DNA from: Streptomyces sp. ISL-96 | GTDB taxonomy: Bacteria; Actinomycetota; Actinomycetes; Streptomycetales; Streptomycetaceae | DNA: 64,000 bases | Assembly (NCBI RefSeq): GCF_018614035.1 | Contig: NZ_JAGGPA010000018.1 | Coordinates: forward strand, 62,001-126,000 | Direction of reading: 5' to 3' | Part shown: piece after piece, positions 51,871 through 60,825 of the stretch | Layout: every line of letters starts with the position of its first letter | Position numbering within the stretch: the stretch's first letter is position 1 | Made by a program: the position numbers and the translations under genes | Notes under the pieces: model-generated | What the model saw: only the letters and a program-made list of their open reading frames with translations | Database searches by the model: none | Told to the model about the DNA's origin: nothing

Positions 51871-52350
51871 GTGTTCAGTGACATAGGCGCACTTGAGTTG
51901 GTGACGCTCGTGGTTCTCGGCGTGCTTGTCTTCGGGCCGGAGAAGCTGCCGAAGCTCATCCAGGACGCCTCCGGGATGATCCGTAAGCTCCGTGAGTTCT
52001 CCGAGAGCGCCAAGCAGGACATCCGCTCCGAGCTGGGCCCGGAGTTCAAGGACTTCGACTTCGAGGACCTGAACCCCAAGACCTTCGTCCGCAAGCAGCT
52101 GATGGACAACGACGACCTCGGGCTCAGGGAGATCCGCAGCAGCTTCGACCTCAAGAGCGAGATGGCCGAGGTCGCGGACGCGGTGCACGGGCGCGACAGC
52201 GGGTCATCGGCCGGACCGGCGAACGGTTCGAACGGTTCGGCCGGCAAGGCGAACCTGTCGAAGGACTCCACCACCACCCCCGACCTGCTCACGAAGCGCG
52301 AAACGCCCGCTCAGGCCGAGCGCCCGCCGTTCGACGCCGACGCCACCTGA
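51871..52350 (+). CDS. tatB: Sec-independent translocase subunit TatB
   Basis: A 159-residue protein with the short N-terminal helix and hinge of TatB (DIGALELVTLVVLGVLVFGPEKLP) followed by an amphipathic helix (LIQDASGMIRKLREFSESAK) and a soluble tail. Part of the Tat receptor for folded, twin-arginine substrates. GTG start behind AAGGAG. A tatB gene after htrA in the sigE block is also seen in mycobacteria. Confidence 0.95.
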   Translation: MFSDIGALELVTLVVLGVLVFGPEKLPKLIQDASGMIRKLREFSESAKQDIRSELGPEFKDFDFEDLNPKTFVRKQLMDNDDLGLREIRSSFDLKSEMAEVADAVHGRDSGSSAGPANGSNGSAGKANLSKDSTTTPDLLTKRETPAQAERPPFDADAT

Positions 52351-52469
52351 GCCCTGCCCTTCCCTACGAGCCGCGCCAAGGTGGCTATCCTCCATCTGTC
52401 CGGATGTGAGGACGCCCGAGGGGGGCGGGCCGTATCCGGACGCCACGGAACAAGGAGGCGGCCGGATAG

Positions 52470-53159
52470 ATGGAGACCACGAGTCGGGTCGGAGCGCAGG
52501 GAGCACCCCTGACGCCCAGCACGTCCACAGCGGAGGGGGTGCCAGCAGCCCGGCGTACGGTCGACGGCTATCTGCGGGCACCTTTCCCCTGGTACGGGCT
52601 GGATGACGCGTTCACCGGGCCCCGCTGGCTGATGCAGGTCGGCACGGCGGCGGACGGCACGGTGCAGCACGGTTCCACGGGTCACGGCGAGGAGCCGTCG
52701 ATACGGCCCGCCGCCGTCGAGGACGGCCAGGAGAAGGAACGCTTCGCGGTGGTTGTCACCGTCGCCAGCAGCCCCGTGCGCCGCAGCGGTGACGGTACGG
52801 GCGTACTGGAGGCCACTTCGGTCTCCTCCGCCGCCTGGCTGGCCGGTTCGGGCCTGCTCCAGTCCACCTGGCCCGCCCAGCTGGACCACTCGCTGCGCGA
52901 CGACTGGCTGGACCAGCAGACCGAGACGGCCTTCGAGCTGGCCGACGACCTGTCGGGGCCGGCCTGGTCGTCGCTGTCGCTGCCGGTGGACGGCGTACCG
53001 ACGCCCTTCCACTACCGCGAGTCGGAGTACGGGTGGGTACTGGCGGGGGCCGGGGAGGACGGCGTGATCCTCGGGGCCTACGGGCGCGGGATGAGCGCGT
53101 ACGGGCTCGGGTTCTCGGTCGTCAAGGACATCACGACGTACGACCAGGGCCAGGGCTGA
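52470..53159 (+). CDS. Conserved hypothetical protein downstream of tatB
   Basis: A 229-residue soluble protein without signal peptide or recognised domain. It has a Trp/Tyr-rich character (PFPWYGLDDAFTGPRWLMQV, HYRESEYGWVLAGAGEDGV), which may form a beta-sandwich. ATG 52470 follows AAGGAGG. It is in the tatB direction and ends in a strong terminator, so it is probably the last gene of the envelope-stress block. No function assigned. Confidence 0.8.
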   Translation: METTSRVGAQGAPLTPSTSTAEGVPAARRTVDGYLRAPFPWYGLDDAFTGPRWLMQVGTAADGTVQHGSTGHGEEPSIRPAAVEDGQEKERFAVVVTVASSPVRRSGDGTGVLEATSVSSAAWLAGSGLLQSTWPAQLDHSLRDDWLDQQTETAFELADDLSGPAWSSLSLPVDGVPTPFHYRESEYGWVLAGAGEDGVILGAYGRGMSAYGLGFSVVKDITTYDQGQG

Positions 53160-53180
53160 GCGCCGGCCGGCGGTTGTACG

Positions 53181-53223
53181 CCGGAGGGGGGCGCCGCTCG
53201 CTCGGAGCGGCGCCCCCCTCCGG
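53181..53223. terminator. Strong bidirectional terminator
   Basis: Perfect 19-bp GC-rich stem (53181-53199 with 53205-53223), loop GCTCG, between the converging hypothetical and mrp genes. Confidence 0.92.
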
Positions 53224-53228
53224 GTGCG

Positions 53229-54362
53229 TCAGAACTTGTTGCGCGGGGTGATGCCCAGCGACATGCCCGACAGGCCGCGTGCGCGGCCGCCCAGCTTGCC
53301 CGCGATCGTGCGCAGTGCCGCGCCCGCCGCCGAGTCGGGGTCGGTCAGCACGACGGGCTTGCCCTCGTCGCCGCCTTCGCGCAGCCGTACGTCGATGGGG
53401 ATGGAGCCCAGCACCGGCACGTTCGTACCGGTCGTCTTCGTCAGCCCCTCGGCGACCTTCTGGCCGCCGCCGCTGCCGAACACGTCGACCATCTCGTCGC
53501 AGTGCGGGCACGGCAGGCCCGACATGTTCTCGACGACGCCGACGATCTTCTGGTGGGTCTGTACGGCGATGGAGCCGGCCCGCTCGGCGACCTCGGCCGC
53601 CGCCTGCTGAGGCGTCGTCACGACAAGAATCTCGGCGTTCGGCACGAGCTGTGCCACCGAGATCGCGATGTCACCGGTGCCCGGCGGCAGGTCCAGCAGC
53701 AGTACGTCCAGGTCGCCCCAGTACACGTCCGCGAGGAACTGCTGGAGCGCTCGGTGCAGCATCGGCCCGCGCCACACCACGGGAGCGTTGCCCGGTGTGA
53801 ACATGCCGATCGAGATGACCTTCACGCCGTGCGCCGACGGCGGCATGATCATGTTCTCGACCTGGGTGGGCCTGCCGTCCACTCCCAGCATGCGCGGCAC
53901 GCTGTGGCCATAGATGTCCGCGTCCACGACGCCGACCTTCAGCCCGTCCGCCGCCATCGCCGCGGCCAGGTTGACCGTCACCGAGGACTTGCCCACGCCG
54001 CCCTTGCCGGACGCCACCGCGTACACGCGCGTCAGCGAGCCCGGCTGGGCGAAGGGCACCTCGCGCTCGGCGGTCCCGCCGCGCAGCGCGCCCGCGAGCT
54101 CCTTGCGCTGCTCGTCGCTCATCACGTCGAGCTCGACGGAGACGCTTGTCACACCCTCGACGCGCTCGACCGCCTCGCGCACGTTGTTGGTGATGGTCTC
54201 GCGCATCGGGCAGCCGGAGACGGTGAGATAGACCGCGACGGCAACCGCGCCGTCCGCCCCGATCTCGACCGACTTGACCATGCCGAGGTCAGTGATCGGT
54301 TTGTGGATCTCGGGGTCGTTCACCGTCGCCAGTGCTTCGCGCACCGCGTCTTCCATAGCCAT
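53229..54362 (-). CDS. mrp: Mrp/ApbC-type iron-sulfur cluster carrier ATPase
   Basis: A 377-residue protein with an N-terminal MIP18/DUF59 domain (about 1-85) fused to a P-loop ATPase: deviant Walker A GKGGVGKSS, VGVVDADIYG, and the cluster-binding CPHC motif (LPCPHCDEMVDVFG). Such carriers deliver [4Fe-4S] clusters to target proteins. ATG 54362 is the first of two close ATGs (the other at 54357); upstream extension lacks homology. Probably cotranscribed after the DUF1003 and MgtE-like genes, 43 bases away. Confidence 0.94.
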   Translation of the reverse strand: MAMEDAVREALATVNDPEIHKPITDLGMVKSVEIGADGAVAVAVYLTVSGCPMRETITNNVREAVERVEGVTSVSVELDVMSDEQRKELAGALRGGTAEREVPFAQPGSLTRVYAVASGKGGVGKSSVTVNLAAAMAADGLKVGVVDADIYGHSVPRMLGVDGRPTQVENMIMPPSAHGVKVISIGMFTPGNAPVVWRGPMLHRALQQFLADVYWGDLDVLLLDLPPGTGDIAISVAQLVPNAEILVVTTPQQAAAEVAERAGSIAVQTHQKIVGVVENMSGLPCPHCDEMVDVFGSGGGQKVAEGLTKTTGTNVPVLGSIPIDVRLREGGDEGKPVVLTDPDSAAGAALRTIAGKLGGRARGLSGMSLGITPRNKF

Positions 54363-54405
54363 ACGCCGATGGTACGGCGCGTACCGCCACACGGGGAAAG
54401 CCCTG

Positions 54406-54996
54406 TCAGCGGTCGGCTTCGTCACTCTCGGAAGCGTGTTCTGGCGGGAATACGGAGCGCCGGTCCTCCATCTCCTTGACCAGGTCCACGAATTCCGAGC
54501 GGATCCAGTCCCGCGTGGCCACCTCGCCGAGCCCCATCCGCAGCGCCGCGACCTCCCGTGTGAGGTACTCGGTGTCCGCGATGGACCGCTCGTTCTGCTT
54601 GCGGTCCTGCTCGTGGGTGACGCGGTCCCGGTCGTCCTGCCTGTTCTGCGCGAGGAGGATCAGCGGGGCGGCGTACGACGCCTGGAGGGACAGCATCAGC
54701 GTCAGGAAGATGAACGGGTACTCGTCCCAGCGCAGGGCGGGGGGCGCGAAGATGTTCCACGCCACCCACAGAAGGATGGTCAGGGTCATCCAGACGAGGA
54801 AGCGCCCGGTGCCCAGGAAGCGCGCGATGCGCTCCGAGAACCGGCCGAAGGCCTCCGGGTCGTACTCCGGCAGCAGCCGCTTGCGCGCCGGGCGCGGCTG
54901 GTCCAGGCGCACCCGGGACGCCGCCCGCGGCAGCGCGCTGGCGCCCGTCGCGGTCCGGCCCCGCTCCCTCGGCTCGGCGTTCCTGTCACTGCCCAC
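54406..54996 (-). CDS. DUF1003 membrane protein
   Basis: A 196-residue protein: charged N-terminus, two transmembrane helices (FLVWMTLTILLWVAWNIF and FIFLTLMLSLQASYAAPLILL) joined by the DUF1003 loop, and a long charged C-terminal coiled coil (QNRQDDRDRVTHEQDRKQNE). GTG 54996 lies inside the end of the MgtE-like gene (11-base overlap). DUF1003 proteins are often neighbours of Mg transport genes; function unknown. Confidence 0.88.
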   Translation of the reverse strand: MGSDRNAEPRERGRTATGASALPRAASRVRLDQPRPARKRLLPEYDPEAFGRFSERIARFLGTGRFLVWMTLTILLWVAWNIFAPPALRWDEYPFIFLTLMLSLQASYAAPLILLAQNRQDDRDRVTHEQDRKQNERSIADTEYLTREVAALRMGLGEVATRDWIRSEFVDLVKEMEDRRSVFPPEHASESDEADR

Positions 54997-56287
54997 GGGC
55001 GGTCCTCCCCTGTCGCGCGAGCCCTGGCGTCCGCGGCGGCTCGTGGAACTCCGTCTCGCGCCAGTCGTCGGGCAGCAGGTGGTCGAGTACGTCGTCGACG
55101 GTCACGGCGCCGAGCAGCGAGCCGCTCGCGTCCACGACCGGGGCGGCGACCATGTTGTACGCCGCGAGGTAGCTCGTGACGGCGGGCAGTGACGTGCCCG
55201 GCGACAGCGGCGGCAGGTCGGACTCCACGACCGAGCCGATCAGCATGCCCGGCGGCTCGCGCAGCATCCGCTGGAAGTGGACCGTCCCGAGGTACTTGCC
55301 CGTCGGCGTCTCGTCCGGCGGCCGGCAGACGTACACCTGCGCGGCCAGCGCGGGGGAAAGGTCCTGCTGCCGTACGCGGGCCAGGGCGTCCGCGACCGTC
55401 GCGTCCGGCCGCAGCACGATCGGCTCGGTCGTCATCAGACCACCGGCCGTCCGCTCCTCGTAGGCGAGCAGCCGCCGTACGTCGGCCGCGTCGTCCGGTC
55501 GCATCAGCATCAGCAGCCGCTCCTTGTCCTCCTCGGGCAGCTCGGACAGCAGGTCGGCGGCGTCGTCCGGATCCATCGCCTCCAGTACATCGGCCGCCCT
55601 CTCTTCCTTCAGCTTGCCGAGGATCTCCACCTGGTCGTCGTCGGGCAGCTCTTCCAGTACGTCGGCTAGCCGGTCGTCGTCGAGCGCGGCGGCCACCTCG
55701 GCGCGGCGCTTGGGCGTCAGGTGGTGCAGGGCGTTGGCGAGGTCGGCCGGGCGGAGCTGCTCGAAGGTGGCCAGGAGGCTCTCCGCGCCCTGTCCGTGCT
55801 CCTCCAGCGAGAAGCCGGTGACCGCCGACCACTCCACCGTCAGCGTCTCCCCGCGGCGCCGCAGGGCGCCGCCCTTGCCCTTGCGTACGAAGACCTTGTC
55901 GATCTCCCAGTCACGGCGGGCCGGCAGCTGCACGATCGACACGTCGAGGACCGTGACCTCTTCCCCGGTGTCCACCAGGCGCACCCGGCGGTCGAGGAGC
56001 TCACCGAGGACCAGGCGCTCGGTCGGGCGCTGCTCGAAGCGGCGCATGTTGACCACGCCCGTCGTGATGACCTGTCCCGACTCGACACCCGTCACGCGGG
56101 TCATGGGGACGAAGATCCTGCGCCGGCTCACCACCTCCACGACCATGCCGAGCAGGCGCGGTGGCCGGTTGCCGACGCGCAGCATCGCCACCAGGTCACG
56201 GACTCGGCCGACCTGGTCACCGTTCGGGTCGAACACGGCGATGCCCGCGAGGTGCGAGACGAAGACCCTGGGGGCGCCTGATGCCAT
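54986..56287 (-). CDS. Soluble MgtE-like protein: PRC barrel, MgtE_N and CBS pair
   Basis: A 433-residue cytosolic protein. Residues 1-170 hold two PRC-barrel-like segments (VFVSHLAGIAVFDPNGDQVG); about 190-300 is the MgtE N-terminal superhelical domain (LADVLEELPDDDQVEILGKL, VLEAMDPDDAADLLSEL); about 310-425 is a CBS pair. It matches the Mg-sensing half of MgtE but lacks the transmembrane channel. ATG 56287 behind GAGGGAGG. Next to DUF1003 and close to corA. A Mg or nucleotide sensor is inferred. Confidence 0.9.
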   Translation of the reverse strand: MASGAPRVFVSHLAGIAVFDPNGDQVGRVRDLVAMLRVGNRPPRLLGMVVEVVSRRRIFVPMTRVTGVESGQVITTGVVNMRRFEQRPTERLVLGELLDRRVRLVDTGEEVTVLDVSIVQLPARRDWEIDKVFVRKGKGGALRRRGETLTVEWSAVTGFSLEEHGQGAESLLATFEQLRPADLANALHHLTPKRRAEVAAALDDDRLADVLEELPDDDQVEILGKLKEERAADVLEAMDPDDAADLLSELPEEDKERLLMLMRPDDAADVRRLLAYEERTAGGLMTTEPIVLRPDATVADALARVRQQDLSPALAAQVYVCRPPDETPTGKYLGTVHFQRMLREPPGMLIGSVVESDLPPLSPGTSLPAVTSYLAAYNMVAAPVVDASGSLLGAVTVDDVLDHLLPDDWRETEFHEPPRTPGLARQGRTARGQ

Positions 56288-56443
56288 ATGGTGCGCCTCC
56301 CTCAGTGGACAAAACGGGGCCGATAACGGCTTCAGGCTAGCCCGTGCCGGCCCGCTCCGCTCCAATGGGGCCGTCCGGACGGCTCTCTGCCGGACGGCGT
56401 AGAGAGCACAGGTACGCTGCCTGCTGCCACCCCGGACACCCGC

Positions 56444-57232
56444 ATGAGAGGCAGTGCGCTTGTGACTGCATTTCCCCCGGCCGCCCGAGCCCGCCGGGCT
56501 GCCCTACTCGGCGTCGTGTGCGTCGGGCTGACCGCGGCGCTCACCGCCTGCGGTGAGGAACCGAAACCGGACCCGGACAAGGGGACGAACGGGGTGGGCA
56601 GACTCCCGGCACCGGCCATCGAGGCCAAGGCGCGGAACGCGGCGCGCGACGCGGAGTCGGTGCGGCTCTCGGGCACCGTCGTCAGCAAGGGACGCTCGTA
56701 CAAGCTGGACATGCGGCTCAAGGAGGACGGCGGCACGGGGTCCGTCACCTCCAAGGGCAGCACGTTCGAGCTGCTGCGCATCGACGACGAGCTCTTCATG
56801 AAGGCCGGCGCCGACTTCTGGGACCACGGGACGGGGCAGCCCTCGGCGTCCGACGAGACGGCCGCGGGCAAGCTGGAGGACAAGTACGTCAAGGTCCCGG
56901 ACGACGACCCGGCGTACGACCAGCTGCGCGGCTTCACCGACAAGGACGTACTGCTCGACGGCCTGCTCGGGCTGCACGGCAAGCTGACCAAGGGTGAGCG
57001 CGAGGTGGTCGGCGGCGTCCGTACGATCGAGGTCACCGGCGGCAAGGGCGTCGGCGGGAGCCTGGCCGTGTCGCTGATGGGCACGCCGTACCCGCTGAAG
57101 CTGGAGCGGGCGGGCGGGGCGGGCGTGGTCACGCTGGCCGACTGGGACAAGGAGTTCCCGCTGGAGGCGCCGGGCAAGGGCGAGATCCTTGACTACGGCG
57201 GCCAGCTTCCCAAGACGTCGGACCCGTCCTAG
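56444..57232 (+). CDS. Lipoprotein of LolA/LppX-like type
   Basis: A 262-residue predicted lipoprotein: hydrophobic signal (ALLGVVCVGLTAALTAC) with lipid Cys near residue 36 and a mature domain with LDMRLKEDGGTGSV and YPLKLERAGGAG segments resembling the half-barrel fold of LppX/LprG/LolA proteins, which carry lipids. Either ATG 56444 or GTG 56462 may be the start; the second has a weak GAGAGG upstream. The stop overlaps the end of the convergent gene by four bases. Substrate unknown. Confidence 0.75.
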   Translation: MRGSALVTAFPPAARARRAALLGVVCVGLTAALTACGEEPKPDPDKGTNGVGRLPAPAIEAKARNAARDAESVRLSGTVVSKGRSYKLDMRLKEDGGTGSVTSKGSTFELLRIDDELFMKAGADFWDHGTGQPSASDETAAGKLEDKYVKVPDDDPAYDQLRGFTDKDVLLDGLLGLHGKLTKGEREVVGGVRTIEVTGGKGVGGSLAVSLMGTPYPLKLERAGGAGVVTLADWDKEFPLEAPGKGEILDYGGQLPKTSDPS

Positions 57233-57756
57233 CCCTTCTGTTCCTTTTGCTGCTTCTTCTTGCGCTTCATCAGGAGCCGCGGCAGCCCTGCCGGTACGGG
57301 CAGCCGCGTCGTGGCGCTCGTCGGCAGCGGGGCGGCGGCGAGTGACCCGTCCGGGAGGCGGGTGGTCACGCTCTGCGGTTCCAGGCGCAGTACGCGGCAT
57401 TCGCGGGCCCAGCGCTCGGTCATCTGCTCGGCGTCGGGAGCGTTCAGCCGCTTGCCCTTGAGCTCGGCAACAGCCGCCTCCCAGGCGTCGGTCCCGGCGG
57501 GGTGCTCGGTGACGGTGGCCGTCCAGGTGACGAGCCGGCCGCCCTTGTCCTTGCTGCGTACGGTCACTTCGGCGCTTCCGCCGTCGGCGAGCCCCGGGAA
57601 CGGCTGCTCGCCCGGACCGTCTCCTACTACGTAGGCGGCGCCGTCGTGCCATACGTGCCAGAGGGACCGGGCGGGGCCGGTGCCGCGCACCCAGATGAGC
57701 CCGGACTTCTTGGTGGCCTCCTCGACGAGGGCCTGGTCGAGCAAGGTCTGCGTCAT
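57229..57756 (-). CDS. Conserved small protein, split-barrel-like
   Basis: A 175-residue soluble protein. The N-terminal half (SGLIWVRGTGPARSLWHVWH, AAYVVGDGPGEQP) resembles flavin-reductase/pyridoxamine-oxidase split barrels without clear flavin ligands. The C-terminus is strongly basic (LLMKRKKKQQKEQKG). ATG 57756. It precedes nothing but the end of the lipoprotein gene, with which it overlaps by four bases tail to tail. Function unknown. Confidence 0.75.
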   Translation of the reverse strand: MTQTLLDQALVEEATKKSGLIWVRGTGPARSLWHVWHDGAAYVVGDGPGEQPFPGLADGGSAEVTVRSKDKGGRLVTWTATVTEHPAGTDAWEAAVAELKGKRLNAPDAEQMTERWARECRVLRLEPQSVTTRLPDGSLAAAPLPTSATTRLPVPAGLPRLLMKRKKKQQKEQKG

Positions 57757-57818
57757 GCGGGCAAGCCTAGGCCCCGTGCCCGGCGGGGCTCTCCCCTACC
57801 CGCCCCTTCCCGAACTGA

Positions 57819-58934
57819 TCAGAGCCAGCCGTTCCGCTTGAGGGTGCGGTGGATCGACACACACACCACCACGATCGAGCCCAGGACGAGTGGATAGCCG
57901 TACCGCCAGTGCAGCTCCGGCATGTGGTCGAAGTTCATGCCGTACACGCCGCAGATCATCGTCGGAACGGCCACGATCGCCGCCCAGGACGTGATCTTCC
58001 GCATGTCCTCGTTCTGGGCGACCGTCGCCTGCGCGAGGTTCGCCTGGAGGATCGAGTTCAGCAGCTCGTCGAAGCCGACGACCTCTTCGTGCACGCGCGC
58101 GAGGTGGTCCGCGACGTCGCGGAAGTACTTCTGGATGTCCGGGTCGACGAGCCGCATCGGCCGCTCACTGAGCTGCTGCATCGGGCGAAGGAGCGGGGCC
58201 ACGGCTCGCTTGAACTCCAGGACTTCCCTCTTGAGCTGGTAGATCCGGCCGGCGTCCGAACCACGCGGACTCCCTTTGGCGGGTTCGGAGAAGACATCGA
58301 TCTCGACCTCGTCGATGTCGTCCTGCACGGCGGCCGCGACCGCGATGTACCCGTCGACGACATGGTCGGAGATCGAGTGCAGCACCGCCGAAGGCCCTTT
58401 GGCCAGCAGCTCCGGGTCGTCCTGGAGCCGGTGGCGCAGCGCGCGCAGCGAGCCCTTGCCGCCGTGCCGGACGGTGATGACGAAGTCCTTGCCGGTGAAG
58501 CACATCACTTCGCCGGTCTCCACGACCTCACTGGTGGCGGTGAGTTCGGTGTGGTCGACGTAGTGGATCGTCTTGAAGACGGTGAAGAGCGTGTCGTCGT
58601 ACCGCTCCAGCTTGGGCCGCTGATGCGCGTGTACGGCGTCCTCCACGGCCAGCGGGTGCAGCCCGAACTCGGCGGCGATACCGGCGAATTCGGCCTCGGT
58701 CGGCTCGTGCAGGCCGATCCACGCGAAGCCGCCGCCCTCCCGGACGCGGACCATCGCCTCGTGCGGAGTGAGGCATTCGGCGCTCTTCAGCCGGCGCCCG
58801 TCGCGGTAGACCGCGCAGTCCACGACCGCGCTGCTCGCGGACGGGTCACGGGTGGTGTCGTAACCGCTGTACACGGCGCTGCTCTTGCGCAGGGACGGAC
58901 GGACCGCTGCGCGCAGGTCACGGATCATCGACAT
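57819..58934 (-). CDS. corA: CorA family magnesium/cobalt channel
   Basis: A 371-residue CorA channel: large N-terminal cytosolic domain, stalk helix, and two C-terminal transmembrane helices with the invariant YGMN motif (CGVYGMNFDHMPE) between them, ending in a basic tail (HRTLKRNGWL). ATG 58934 with AAGGAG upstream; a longer open frame upstream is rejected. Forms pentameric Mg uptake channels. Preceded by a 476-base leader region of unknown role. Confidence 0.95.
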   Translation of the reverse strand: MSMIRDLRAAVRPSLRKSSAVYSGYDTTRDPSASSAVVDCAVYRDGRRLKSAECLTPHEAMVRVREGGGFAWIGLHEPTEAEFAGIAAEFGLHPLAVEDAVHAHQRPKLERYDDTLFTVFKTIHYVDHTELTATSEVVETGEVMCFTGKDFVITVRHGGKGSLRALRHRLQDDPELLAKGPSAVLHSISDHVVDGYIAVAAAVQDDIDEVEIDVFSEPAKGSPRGSDAGRIYQLKREVLEFKRAVAPLLRPMQQLSERPMRLVDPDIQKYFRDVADHLARVHEEVVGFDELLNSILQANLAQATVAQNEDMRKITSWAAIVAVPTMICGVYGMNFDHMPELHWRYGYPLVLGSIVVVCVSIHRTLKRNGWL

Positions 58935-59410
58935 GGCGGGCTCCTTCACGGAGAAGCCGTCTGCGAGGCATGGCACTGCCCGGAATGGAGACGTGCCGAC
59001 CAGCCACGGCATCGGGGCGGCCGTACGTCGGCAAAGCGGGCGGCACCGCAGGGACGCGGTGACGGCGTTCGCTCAGACACGGATCAGGCAAAAACGAAGT
59101 GCTCTTCCGTCGCGCGAAGTGCCGTGAGCCCCGTTGGTTTCACCGGCTGGCGACCGGGTACGAAGGGCGTCAGGCCCTGGAGAACGCTGACAACACTTAC
59201 GGTGCGGAAGAGCGGTTGGTACTGCCGGGACGACTTCGATCCACCGCAGCCCCACCTCCTCCGGCCGGTCCCCCGTGGGGGATGACGTGATGTCGGGGCT
59301 CGAAAGCCACGCTTCTGCGTGCTGCCCTGACCAGCGGCCAAGAGTATCAGCCCACTGTTGTGTCAAGGCTCTTCCTTTGCCCGTTCCCTACGCGACTTAT
59401 GCTCGCGGGC
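58935..59410 (-). other. Long leader/intergenic region between corA and SUFU gene (476 bp)
   Basis: Divergent region. A TTGACA hexamer for corA is visible on the minus strand at 59361-59366 but no well-spaced -10. If it is the promoter, the corA mRNA would have a leader of about 400 nt. The leader includes a CCCCC-ACG-GGGGG hairpin near 59268-59282 and a CACGC/GCGTG hairpin near 59310. Short open frames on the minus strand lack ribosome sites and normal codon bias. The M-box consensus was not found. Confidence 0.45.
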
Positions 59411-59995
59411 ATGGGAGATGTTCTTGCGCTGGTAGAAGCCCGGTTGCGTACGACGCTGGGCGAACCGGACGCGCGTGCCGCCGTCACGTTCCTCGGTACG
59501 GACCGTATGGAGGTACTGCGCTTTGTGGACGGTGACGTCATCCGCTACGCCACCCTCGGCATGTCGGCCCAGCCGATGGCCGACCCGACGGCCGTCCTCG
59601 CCGATCCGGTGAACGGCCCGCGCGCCGAGCTCGTCCTGTCCGTACGGGCCGGCCTCGCCGACACCGACAAGGTGCTGCGCCCGCTCGCGGTTCTCGCCGC
59701 GTCTCCGCAGGTCGAGGGCGTGATCGTGGCCCCGGGCGCCTCGCTGGACCTGGGGGAACCGCTGTGGCCGGGGGCACCCTTCAGCTCCGTACTGGTCGCG
59801 GAGTCCGGCGGCCTGGTCGAGGACCTGGATCTGGACGCCCCGATGGACCCCGTGCGCTTCCTTCCCCTGCTGCCCATGACGCCGAACGAGGCGGCCTGGA
59901 AGCGGGTCAAGGGCGCGCAGGAGCTCCAGGAGCGCTGGCTGTCCCACGGCACGGACCTGCGCGACCCGCTGCGAGCCTCGGTGCCGCTCGACTGA
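59411..59995 (+). CDS. Suppressor-of-fused (SUFU) domain protein
   Basis: A 194-residue protein covering one bacterial SUFU domain; the C-terminal LLPMTPNEAAWKRVKGAQEL is the family signature. Bacterial SUFU proteins occur as immunity or conserved accessory proteins; the eukaryotic name reflects fold only. ATG 59411 begins the domain; earlier in-frame ATGs are rejected. Neighbouring genes give no toxin partner. Confidence 0.85.
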   Translation: MGDVLALVEARLRTTLGEPDARAAVTFLGTDRMEVLRFVDGDVIRYATLGMSAQPMADPTAVLADPVNGPRAELVLSVRAGLADTDKVLRPLAVLAASPQVEGVIVAPGASLDLGEPLWPGAPFSSVLVAESGGLVEDLDLDAPMDPVRFLPLLPMTPNEAAWKRVKGAQELQERWLSHGTDLRDPLRASVPLD

Positions 59996-60072
59996 TCGTC
60001 CGACGCGTGGATCGGCGCCGGACGGGTGATCGTCCTTGACGCGGGGACGGCCGGGGAGGACCGTTGGGCCCT

Positions 60073-60711
60073 ATGAGGGGCGAACCCAGTTGCCCGAAGT
60101 GCGGTGGCCGGGTCAGGGCGCCCGGTCTCTTTGCCGACTCCTGGCAGTGTGATGTGCACGGGGTGGTGCACCCGCTGCAGCCCGTGGTCCCGCCCAGCGT
60201 CGAGGCACTCACCGTCGCGGTGAAGCGGGCCAAGGTTCCGGTGTGGATGCCGTGGCCACTGCCCGTCGGCTGGCTGTTCACGGGGGTGGCGTGTGCGGGG
60301 GACGACCGCAGTGGTTCCCGCGCCACGGTCGTCGCGTGCTCGGGACCCGGACCGCTCGGCGGCCTCGGCGAGATGCTGCTGGTCGCGGAGGAACTCGGCG
60401 TCGGCCTCGGTGCGCGTTACGCAGGCGTGGAAGGGCCCGATCCCGGGGCGTACATCAACATGGACAACCCGCCCCCGGCCAGGCTCCTGGCGGCAGGCCG
60501 GCCCACCCCGCTGTGGCATCTCTCCGGTGTTCCGGACGACCGCGCGGTCTTCGCGGGCGAGGCGTGCGGGCTGTGGCTGTGGGCGATCGTCTGGCCGGAG
60601 CAGTCGGGCCTGATGCTGTACGACGAACTGATACTGACCGATCTGCGCGATGCGGGCGCGGAGGGGGACCTCGTACCGTGCGGCGCGCTGTCGCCGCGGC
60701 TCCTGTCGTGA
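60073..60711 (+). CDS. DUF6758 family protein with zinc-ribbon-like N-terminus
   Basis: A 212-residue protein. The first 35 residues (RGEPSCPKCGGRVRAPGLFA, then WQCDVHG) look like a zinc ribbon with CPKC and a CxxH pair. The rest contains WMPWPLPVGWLFTGVA and an acidic core; no catalytic motif seen. ATG 60073 is preferred, but TTG 60064 is better placed behind GGGGAGG. Conserved in Streptomyces, function unknown. Confidence 0.8.
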   Translation: MRGEPSCPKCGGRVRAPGLFADSWQCDVHGVVHPLQPVVPPSVEALTVAVKRAKVPVWMPWPLPVGWLFTGVACAGDDRSGSRATVVACSGPGPLGGLGEMLLVAEELGVGLGARYAGVEGPDPGAYINMDNPPPARLLAAGRPTPLWHLSGVPDDRAVFAGEACGLWLWAIVWPEQSGLMLYDELILTDLRDAGAEGDLVPCGALSPRLLS

Positions 60712-60825
60712 GCCCTGGGTGAACGTGGGCGGTACTGGGCGGGCACTGGGCGGCACCGGGGGCGTTCGATTCCCGGCTATCCTTGACCGGTCCCCCCGTC
60801 CCGCCGAGCCCCGGAGCCAAGCGTC

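Noticed and set aside
59300..59330. GGCTCGAAAGCC considered as a tRNA T-arm
   Set aside because: No acceptor stem or CCA context and no cloverleaf can be drawn; no tRNA found in the window.
59073..59366. Short minus-strand frames in the corA leader
   Set aside because: About 70% G/C at third positions and no SD; treated as non-coding leader, though a leader peptide cannot be excluded.
58935..59410. M-box magnesium riboswitch upstream of corA
   Set aside because: The conserved M-box core (AGGTGAGGCTCC-like) was not found on the minus strand.
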